A stretch of 5,314 bases of DNA, taken from NCBI RefSeq assembly GCF_030651615.1, contig NZ_JAUSCG010000056.1:1-5314 (forward strand), read 5' to 3'. Under the pieces are notes generated by a model. It was not told where the DNA came from and ran no database searches. It saw nothing but the letters and a program-made list of their open reading frames with translations. This document shows positions 1 to 5,314 of the stretch, piece after piece (position 1 is the stretch's first letter; each line of letters opens with the position of its first letter). Both the position numbers and the translations under genes were made by a program. This stretch comes from Methanocalculus sp. (lineage in GTDB: Archaea; Halobacteriota; Methanomicrobia; Methanomicrobiales; Methanocorpusculaceae).

Positions 1-1926
1 GAGTGCATGGTCGAGAAACTGGCGGCGGGTGATCTCGGGGAACTTCCAGAAGCAGAGTATATTCTTCATGTGAGAGAGGGAGTGCACTTCGGCAAGGTCC
101 GCCAGTACTTTCTGCTGCCATTCATCCCAGGTATACCTCGCTCTCCTCCCACAGGTGGCGACTGCATAGGTAGGTTCATAGTAGATCCGGTCACATCCAC
201 CGGCTATTGCACCTTTCACCTGTTCGATCGAATCGGCATAGACGGCGATCGAGGGGGGATCTAATCGCCGCTGTGCAGGGTGTCGGTCTCGTTTCAGGTA
301 CACCCGCAACCGCTCTTCAGCAGCTGCTGCCTCTTCAGGCTCTGGTTCACATGACCTGATGAGAGCTGTTGCTGCATCTGAGAGGATCGCTCTTCTGAGA
401 CCAGTGATCTCCTGGATCGGCAGGAATAAGGTGCCCGGATACTGCATCTCTTCGATGACAGCCTCAAACCAGGTCTCACCGGTCCGTGTCAGGAGATCTG
501 TTATCACCTCAACCGTCAGGGGTCGGGTCTTCGCCTCAACCATAGGGGACACCGATCGTGCTGTGACGGTGATCAGATCCCCTCTCGGCCCGGTGAGGCG
601 TCCATCGATCTTCAGGTGCTCCTCATCCATCGAGACTGAGAGTGCGATCGGGACCTTTCGACCACCGCCACGGGGATATGATGAGATTATTGTATATGCC
701 GCCTGTTCAACACTCCCCCTCTTATTTATGGACGCCTCCATTCCATTCTTCACAGCATGTGATATTTTAACCCGGATACGACCCCCATCCACCCTGATTT
801 TAGACCGGATCTCGCACCCGACATCCTCCTCCCCCTCTTTTGAGAAGACTATTCCATCACCCCTCTCCGGAAGTGGTGATGAGAGATCCCCTATCACCGC
901 TTCACTCCGTACGCGATCATACCAGAGAACCGTCCCAAACCGTATCCCCTGATTATCAGGTCGGTCTTCAGAGACGAATTCCTGACCTTTTGCCCCGAAG
1001 AGATGACCCTGTGTAAATCCTCGGTTAAAGGCGAATGCTGCAGAAAGGAGCGCTTCAGGATCAGGTGTGAACCTGCCCTCCAAAACGAGATCGAGTGCGT
1101 TTCGGTAGAGTGATGTGACAATGGCGACATATTCTGGCGACTTCATCCTCCCCTCAATCTTGAGTGCGGCACTATCCCTCATCTCGGAGAGATGTTCATA
1201 TGTTGCCAGATCCTGTGGAGAGAGGAGATAACGCCACTCCTCATCCTCAGTCTTTTTCTGCTGTATCACCCTCCCATATCGATCGATAACGCCGATGACA
1301 GGCATATACTTCCTTCGGCAGGGCTGTGCACATGTCCCCCGGTTCCCGCTTCTCCCACCAATGACAGATGAGAGGAGACACTGGCCTGAGTATCCCATAC
1401 AGAGTGCACCATGAGCAAAAAGTTCGATTCCGACTTTCAGGCCCTTTGCAACGGAGTTGATCTCTCGGACTTCATCAATTGGAAGTTCACGTGCGAGAAC
1501 CACACGGGATATCCCATGTTCTGCTGCATATCTGACACCCTCGACGGAATGGATGGTCATCTGCGTAGAGGCATGGAGCGGGAGTACCGGTACAAGATAG
1601 CGTGCAAGGGACAGTACCCCATGATCCTGAACGAGAATGGCATCCACTCCAATAGTATATAAGAAGATCAGGTATTCGCCGACTTTTTTCAGTTCTTCAT
1701 CTGAAACAAGGGTATTAACGGTCACATAAACCCGGATGCCACGGGAATGAGCGTCCTGTATGGCAGTGTGTAATGCCATATCTTCAAAATTTGCCGCATA
1801 GGCCCGTGCACCAAATCGTGTACCTGAGAGGTAGACTGCATCGGCTCCTGCTGCAATCGCCGCCTCGAAGGCTTCACGTGATCCTGCTGGTGCCAGAAGT
1901 TCGGGGATGTTAACGTGCCTCTCCAT
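1..1926 (-). CDS. Long U32-family protein (peptidase U32 / DUF3656, RlhA-like), C-terminus cut by the window edge
   Basis: The frame is open without a stop from ATG at 1926 to the left edge (642 codons); the protein continues outside. Residues 9-210 read as a U32 barrel: ELLAPAG (9-15), HASTQM (118-123), then a full match to the U32 signature at 168-186 (E168, F170, G173, C176, G181, C183, S186). C199 and C203 follow; C176/C183/C199/C203 resemble the cysteines that hold a [4Fe-4S] cluster in UbiU, UbiV and RlhA. KIEGRMKSPEY (256-266) and FNRGFT (300-305) are further family blocks. About 424-515 matches DUF3656, and from about 559 a second barrel-like segment begins (AIAGGCDRIYY). This order is that of E. 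coli RlhA, a 23S rRNA cytidine hydroxylase; the historical name peptidase/collagenase is poorly supported for such proteins. An RNA-hydroxylase role is inference. An in-frame GTG lies directly before the ATG, and TAG at 1936-1938 bounds the start. No clear Shine-Dalgarno is visible. Family assignment is firm; substrate unknown. Confidence 0.9.
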   Translation of the reverse strand, partial: MERHVNIPELLAPAGSREAFEAAIAAGADAVYLSGTRFGARAYAANFEDMALHTAIQDAHSRGIRVYVTVNTLVSDEELKKVGEYLIFLYTIGVDAILVQDHGVLSLARYLVPVLPLHASTQMTIHSVEGVRYAAEHGISRVVLARELPIDEVREINSVAKGLKVGIELFAHGALCMGYSGQCLLSSVIGGRSGNRGTCAQPCRRKYMPVIGVIDRYGRVIQQKKTEDEEWRYLLSPQDLATYEHLSEMRDSAALKIEGRMKSPEYVAIVTSLYRNALDLVLEGRFTPDPEALLSAAFAFNRGFTQGHLFGAKGQEFVSEDRPDNQGIRFGTVLWYDRVRSEAVIGDLSSPLPERGDGIVFSKEGEEDVGCEIRSKIRVDGGRIRVKISHAVKNGMEASINKRGSVEQAAYTIISSYPRGGGRKVPIALSVSMDEEHLKIDGRLTGPRGDLITVTARSVSPMVEAKTRPLTVEVITDLLTRTGETWFEAVIEEMQYPGTLFLPIQEITGLRRAILSDAATALIRSCEPEPEEAAAAEERLRVYLKRDRHPAQRRLDPPSIAVYADSIEQVKGAIAGGCDRIYYEPTYAVATCGRRARYTWDEWQQKVLADLAEVHSLSHMKNILCFWKFPEITRRQFLDHAL

Positions 1927-1968
1927 CACGCAATACTACGACACGTATGGAGATAAAAAGAGGGTATG
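1927..1968 (-). promoter_or_regulatory. Gap between phoU and the U32 gene with a TATA-like, T-rich element
   Basis: On the minus strand the gap contains CTTTTTATCT (1951-1960), 25 to 34 bases before the U32 ATG. In archaea a TATA box sits roughly 25 bases before the transcription start, so this placement would give a leaderless or nearly leaderless U32 transcript, which fits the lack of a visible Shine-Dalgarno. The same T-run directly follows the phoU stop and could instead act as an archaeal T-rich terminator for the pst operon, or do both. The element is short and T-rich sequence is common, so this is tentative. Confidence 0.35.
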
Positions 1969-2619
1969 TTATCTGATATCGACACGCTCGCCGGTCACCA
2001 TATAATGTACTTTCTCGGCAGTCTTGCAGGCATGATCGGCACATCGTTCAAGATAGCGGTCTACCAGAAGATAAGTGGCACAGATTGGAATATATTTAGG
2101 ATCATTTTCCATGACACTGATACAATCTTCATAAATAAGATACCGCATCCTGTCGACTTGATCATCCCGTTCTGAGAAACCCCTGATGATCGAGAGGTCT
2201 TGTCTCTGGAATGCAGTGAGGACGTCTTCGAGCATGGAGATGGTAAGTTTCGCCATCCTGTCAAGACCCATCATTCCCTCAATATGGGGGGTGTCGGGGA
2301 GTTTGTAGGTGCAATGGCAGATATCCTTTCCGTACCTGCCGATCCGTTCAGCCGATGTGATGAGGTTCATGCAGCAGGATATCGTCCTGAGATCCGAGGC
2401 GACCGGCTGGTGGAGGGCGATGAACTGGAGCCCCAGTTCTTCAAGCTGATCAGCCTTAATACTCAGGTACTCTTTTCCAAGGGCGATTTCGCAGGCCCTC
2501 TCCCGGTCGAGTGCTGAGAAGGCATCAAAGGAGTTGCGGAGCATCGTGAGAGCGAAGAGGCTGTAGCCCTCGACCGATCCACGGTACGCCTCCAGTTCCG
2601 TATGGTAATAATCTTTCAT
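1969..2619 (-). CDS. phoU: PhoU, phosphate transport regulator
   Basis: PhoU is a cytoplasmic all-helical protein of two related three-helix bundles that dampens Pst transporter activity and, in bacteria, signals phosphate status to a sensor kinase. The 216-residue product has the usual PhoU length. Recognisable blocks are HQPVASDLR (70-78), the first metal motif ERIGRYGKDI (91-100) and the second, ERCADH (191-196). The ATG at 2619 is chosen because it overlaps the pstB stop as ATGA and has AGGA eight bases upstream; an in-frame GTG at 2667 would add 16 residues inside pstB and lacks a good ribosome site. Oddities: the first motif has R95 where the canonical ExxxD carries Asp, the second has K199 where Asn is usual, and there are nine cysteines (43, 82, 83, 101, 103, 166, 180, 193, 198), mostly near these motifs. 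No sensor kinase gene is visible here, so the signalling partner is unknown. The family call is secure. Confidence 0.95.
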   Translation of the reverse strand: MKDYYHTELEAYRGSVEGYSLFALTMLRNSFDAFSALDRERACEIALGKEYLSIKADQLEELGLQFIALHQPVASDLRTISCCMNLITSAERIGRYGKDICHCTYKLPDTPHIEGMMGLDRMAKLTISMLEDVLTAFQRQDLSIIRGFSERDDQVDRMRYLIYEDCISVMENDPKYIPICATYLLVDRYLERCADHACKTAEKVHYMVTGERVDIR

Positions 2620-3374
2620 CCAAATCTTCCTGTGATATAATTCTCTGTTAACTCCTCCTTCGGACACTCAAAGATGGACGGCGTTGTACCACACTCAATA
2701 AGCCTGCCCATATACATGAACCCTGTATAATCCGATACGCGTGCAGCTTGCTGCATGTTATGTGTTACGATCACAACCGTATACTCTTCTTTGAGTTCTG
2801 TGATGAGGCTCTCGACTTTCGCTGTTGCTATAGGGTCAAGTGCTGAACAGGGCTCGTCCATCAGGATGATGTCAGGCCCGACAGAGAGGGTGCGTGCGAT
2901 ACAGAGCCGCTGCTGCTGGCCTCCGGAGAGCCCGCGTGCCGCGTCATGGAGTCGTTCTTTGACTTCATCCCAGAGTGCTGCACCCTTCAGGCTCTTCTCT
3001 GCAACTGCATCAAGCGCCTGTTTATCTTTTATTCCATGGACCCTCGGTCCATAGACGACATTCTCATAAATCGACTTTGGAAATGGGTTGGGCTGTTGGA
3101 AGACCATCCCTATCTTCTTGCGGAGTTCAACGACATCGGTCTTCCTACCCGCGATATCCTCGCCATGATAGAGGATGGATCCATCGAGTCTGCAGGTGGG
3201 GATGAGGTCGTTCATCCGGTTAAAACACCGGATGAGGGTTGATTTGCCACATCCCGATGGGCCGATGAGTGCGGTGACCTTATTCGCTGGAATAGTGATC
3301 GATACATCGATGAGCGCCTGGGTTGTGCCATAATAGAGGTTGAGGTTTTTTGTTTCTAATGCATGCTCTGTCAT
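2616..3374 (-). CDS. pstB: PstB, phosphate ABC transporter ATP-binding protein
   Basis: PstB is the cytoplasmic ATPase that dimerises under the PstC/PstA channel and powers phosphate import. The 252-residue protein has the family's normal length and all required motifs: Walker A GPSGCGKST (38-46), Q-loop Q93 in MVFQQPNPFP, ABC signature LSGGQQQR (149-156), Walker B IILMDEP (169-175) with catalytic E174, D-loop SALD (177-180) and switch His H205 in VIVTHNMQQA. The spacing FNRMNDL (51-57) and QQPNPFPKSIYENV are PstB hallmarks that separate it from other importer ATPases. The ATG at 3374 follows the permease stop by seven bases and has GAGGTG 11 bases upstream. Its stop overlaps the phoU start by four bases, so permease, ATPase and phoU form one operon. 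Nothing is missing or broken. Function is inferred from very strong family conservation. Confidence 0.98.
   Translation of the reverse strand: MTEHALETKNLNLYYGTTQALIDVSITIPANKVTALIGPSGCGKSTLIRCFNRMNDLIPTCRLDGSILYHGEDIAGRKTDVVELRKKIGMVFQQPNPFPKSIYENVVYGPRVHGIKDKQALDAVAEKSLKGAALWDEVKERLHDAARGLSGGQQQRLCIARTLSVGPDIILMDEPCSALDPIATAKVESLITELKEEYTVVIVTHNMQQAARVSDYTGFMYMGRLIECGTTPSIFECPKEELTENYITGRFG
2628..2631 (-). promoter_or_regulatory. Weak ribosome binding site for phoU
   Basis: AGGA on the minus strand, within the end of pstB, sits eight bases before the ATG at 2619. It is a short match, but with the ATGA overlap it supports that start over the upstream GTG at 2667. Translational coupling to pstB is likely. 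Confidence 0.5.
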
Positions 3375-3381
3375 TGGTATC

Positions 3382-5314
3382 TTACCACCTCACGTTCTTT
3401 TTCGCATGCCTTCTCATCAGAATCGCAACGGAATAGATACCTGTCACGAGGAGGAGGAGGACGAGTGCGGTTCCATATTTCTGTGTTTCTGCGCCGGGAA
3501 CATTTGTTGCAAGGATGAAGAGGTGATAGGGGAGTGCCATCACCGGCTCTGAGAGCGATGTCGGCAGGAAGCGTTTTGAGAAGACGACTGCTGTGAAGAG
3601 GAGCGGTGCTGTCTCACCGGCTGCACGGCCGATGCCAAGGATCGTACCTGTCAGGATACCAGGTGCTGCTGCGGGCAGGACAACACGTGAGACCGTCTGC
3701 CAGCGGGTCGCGCCGAGGGCGAGGCTTCCCTGCCTGAGGGAGTCGGGGACGGATTTCAGAGCCTCTTCACTCGTCCTGATGATCGTTGGGAGGATCATGA
3801 GGGCTAATGTGATCTGACCTGCAATGAGGGAGACGCCAAGGCCTACAAAGAGGACGAGAAAGGCAAACCCGAAGAGGCCGAAGACGATCGAGGGTGTGCC
3901 GTTTAAGAGATCATTTCCTGCCCTGATGATCCGGGTGATCTTCCCCTCAGTGGTATATTCATTGAGGTAAATGGCGGCCCCGACCCCGATCGGGAGCGCG
4001 ATTGCGACCGCACCGATCACAAGGTAGATAGTCCCCACAATCGCCGGGAAGATGCCGCCCTCACGGCCGAGATTTCTGGGTCCTTCTGTGAGAAACTCCC
4101 AGGTGAGTGCCGGCAGGCCATTACTGACGATATCAAAGATGATGACGATGAGTACAAAGAGGACGAGGGCGGTGCCTGAGGTGATGATACAAAAGGCAAT
4201 CTTCTGGATCGCCTGGCTGGAGAGGAGGCGGACTGCCATCCTGTACAGGCCAAAGAGTACTGAGATGATGATGACACCGAGGATTCCAAAGATTAGATAG
4301 GCGAGTGTAATAGTGAAGAGTGCTATCGCCCAGTATGCTCCTGACAGCATCCTCTCTTTTACTGCATAGGAGATGATGGACCTCCTCAGAGATCCCTCCT
4401 GCCCTTCCTTGATGCTCCTCAGAATGGCTGTGGCAGAGAGATTGACGATCAGGGTGATCAGGAGGAGGACGAGTGCCATACCGAAGAGGGCATGGTAATG
4501 CGTGCTCCCGATTGCTACCTCGCCCATCTCGATACCAAGGGTGGCGGTGAGTGTCCGGATTGGTGAGAGGATATTGTAGAGGGGATCCGGAATAATTGCG
4601 GCATTACCGGTGACCATAAGTACTGCCATCGTCTCGCCGATCGCTCTGCCCATACCGAGGATGACCGCAGCGGTGATCCCGGAGAGTGCTGCAGGGACGA
4701 TGACGCCGGTGATCGTCTGCCATCTTGTTGCACCGAGTGCAAGCGATGCAGATCGAAACTCCTGTGGAACACTGCTGATCGCATCTTCAGAGACCGAGAC
4801 GATTGTTGGGAGTGCCATGATGCCGAGGATCATTGACCCGGCAAGCCAGGTTGCTCCCGATGATAGATCAAAGGAGATGCGGAGCCAGTTCGTCAGGACC
4901 ACAAGGCCGAAGAACCCGTATACAACGGAAGGGATACCTGCTAAGAGTTCGATTGCAGGTTTTACGGTTTCCCGGACGGTTTGTGGTGCAATCTCAGCGA
5001 TGAAGATGGCAGATCCGATCCCAAGCGGAACAGCAATCACCATTGCTCCAAGGGTGACAAGGAGGGTTCCAACGATAAGTGATAAGATTCCATACTGCGG
5101 TGTAACGCTCGTCGGGTTCCAGATTTGATCGAAGATGAAGTTTGGAATTCCGATCTCAAGAATTGCCGGAGTACCTTCTTTAATGAGAAAACCGAGGATG
5201 AGGATGATGGTGATGACAGCAACAAGGGCAGTTCCAAGCCATATGCTGCTTATTGCCTTCTCCCTGTTCTGCCTGCTGAAAAGTTCTGTTATCTGAAGAT
5301 CAAATCTGTTCTTC
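3382..5314 (-). CDS. Fused PstC-PstA phosphate ABC transporter permease, N-terminus cut by the window edge
   Basis: This is the membrane channel of the Pst phosphate importer, normally a heterodimer of PstC and PstA but here encoded in one continuous frame (643 codons visible, TAA at 3382). No ATG, GTG or TTG occurs in the first 90 visible codons, so the start lies outside; the Met at 5043 is internal, within the second membrane helix. The PstC half (to about nucleotide 4400) shows a first helix at about 5180-5245, the block IELLAGIPSVVYGFFG and the EAA loop SLALGATRWQT (4714-4746) followed by GRAIGET. The PstA half (from about 4200) shows GLPALTWEFLTEGP, LLNGTPSIVFGLFG and an EAA loop of the same eleven residues (3694-3726) followed by GRAAGET. 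Between them lie a charged stretch and an extra hydrophobic segment. pstB follows by seven bases, confirming the transporter type. A PstS gene is expected just upstream, beyond the window. The identity is firm; whether the fusion is cleaved or reinitiated internally cannot be seen. Confidence 0.95.
   Translation of the reverse strand, partial: KNRFDLQITELFSRQNREKAISSIWLGTALVAVITIILILGFLIKEGTPAILEIGIPNFIFDQIWNPTSVTPQYGILSLIVGTLLVTLGAMVIAVPLGIGSAIFIAEIAPQTVRETVKPAIELLAGIPSVVYGFFGLVVLTNWLRISFDLSSGATWLAGSMILGIMALPTIVSVSEDAISSVPQEFRSASLALGATRWQTITGVIVPAALSGITAAVILGMGRAIGETMAVLMVTGNAAIIPDPLYNILSPIRTLTATLGIEMGEVAIGSTHYHALFGMALVLLLITLIVNLSATAILRSIKEGQEGSLRRSIISYAVKERMLSGAYWAIALFTITLAYLIFGILGVIIISVLFGLYRMAVRLLSSQAIQKIAFCIITSGTALVLFVLIVIIFDIVSNGLPALTWEFLTEGPRNLGREGGIFPAIVGTIYLVIGAVAIALPIGVGAAIYLNEYTTEGKITRIIRAGNDLLNGTPSIVFGLFGFAFLVLFVGLGVSLIAGQITLALMILPTIIRTSEEALKSVPDSLRQGSLALGATRWQTVSRVVLPAAAPGILTGTILGIGRAAGETAPLLFTAVVFSKRFLPTSLSEPVMALPYHLFILATNVPGAETQKYGTALVLLLLVTGIYSVAILMRRHAKKNVRW
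3386..3391 (-). promoter_or_regulatory. Shine-Dalgarno site for pstB inside the end of the permease gene
   Basis: GAGGTG on the minus strand matches the archaeal anti-Shine-Dalgarno consensus and ends 11 bases before the pstB ATG. It is built from the last permease codons (Val-Arg-Trp before TAA), so ribosomes ending on the permease finish on top of the pstB site, which favours coupled translation. Confidence 0.75.
3598..3795 (-). repeat. PstA copy of the 66-residue paralogous segment (EAA loop region)
   Basis: Partner of the segment at 4618-4815, running from ILPTII to ETAPLL. The two copies are exactly 340 codons apart in the fused frame. Because both dock on identical PstB subunits, strong shared constraint can explain the likeness. 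Confidence 0.8.
4240..4338 (-). other. Extra hydrophobic hairpin at the PstC-PstA junction
   Basis: This stretch codes for about 33 mostly hydrophobic residues (from AYWAIALF to FGLYR) lying after the last PstC helix and its charged tail (RSIKEGQEGSLRR) and before the helix that aligns with PstA helix 1 (SGTALVLFVLIVII). Its length suits two tightly packed membrane helices, which would keep the PstA half in its normal orientation; a single long helix would invert it. It lies outside the two six-helix permease units as I align them. Confidence 0.55.
4618..4815 (-). repeat. PstC copy of a 66-residue paralogous segment (EAA loop region)
   Basis: This segment runs from ALPTIV to ETMAVL and aligns without gaps to the PstA copy at 3598-3795, with 38 of 66 residues identical by hand count, including all of SLALGATRWQT. 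The EAA loop is the part of the permease that docks on the PstB ATPase. This is divergent protein-level duplication from the PstC/PstA common ancestor, not a recent DNA repeat. Confidence 0.8.

Noticed and set aside
7..264. Plus-strand open frame at the left edge
   Set aside because: It is opposite the U32 C-terminal segment, which reads through in the minus frame with family-typical sequence.
359..952. 197-codon open frame on the plus strand
   Set aside because: It lies wholly antisense to the well-supported U32 gene, has no recognisable domain and no ribosome site, and follows from the codon bias of the opposite strand.
1931..1947. Short ATAC/GTAT inverted repeat in the gap, possible operator
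   Set aside because: The arms are only four bases with no further pairing; this is expected by chance.
2620..2667. Longer phoU starting at GTG 2667
   Set aside because: It adds 16 residues inside pstB that do not resemble PhoU, and the ATGA overlap at 2616-2619 gives the usual family length.
3448..3472. GAGGA-rich tract, with similar tracts near 4153 and 4459
   Set aside because: These are leucine/valine codons of membrane helices (motif G-T/M-A-L-V-L) read on the other strand, not a DNA repeat element.
4610..5128. 172-codon plus-strand open frame
   Set aside because: It is antisense to the PstC half of the permease; its composition is what reversed hydrophobic codons give, with no family resemblance.

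Overview
The window is a densely coded piece of an archaeal chromosome, most likely from a methanogen (my best guess is the order Methanomicrobiales). This rests on the protein style (PstB, PhoU and a long U32 protein resembling euryarchaeal versions), moderate G+C, an archaeal-type Shine-Dalgarno (GAGGTG) before pstB and a TATA-like element before the U32 gene. The taxon is an inference, not proven by a marker gene. All real genes lie on the minus strand and are transcribed from the right edge towards the left edge. Only about 50 bases are non-coding, and no gene-free stretch approaches 300 bases.

Layout in transcription order: (1) 5314 to 3382, the permease of the high-affinity phosphate ABC transporter. 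PstC and PstA are fused in one uninterrupted reading frame whose start lies beyond the right edge. (2) 3374 to 2616, pstB, the ATPase, seven bases after the permease stop and with its ribosome binding site inside the last permease codons. (3) 2619 to 1969, phoU, overlapping pstB by an ATGA stop/start. (4) A 42-base gap with a TATA-like, T-rich element. (5) 1926 to the left edge, a long peptidase-U32-family protein with an RlhA-like order of domains: U32 barrel with four clustered cysteines, DUF3656, then a second barrel-like segment. It runs off the window after 642 codons.

How they work together: the PstCA channel and PstB dimer import inorganic phosphate delivered by a PstS binding protein, presumably encoded just beyond the right edge. 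PhoU is the usual negative modulator of the transporter. The U32 protein has no obvious role in phosphate uptake. By family precedent it may be a prephenate- and Fe-S-dependent hydroxylase acting on RNA, and its position behind phoU may be read-through or chance adjacency.

The genes are a standard phosphate-uptake set. The points worth a second look are the PstC-PstA fusion with an extra membrane hairpin at the joint, a cysteine-rich PhoU with altered metal-site motifs, and the long U32 protein. I found no mobile element, CRISPR array, RNA gene or clearly new system.
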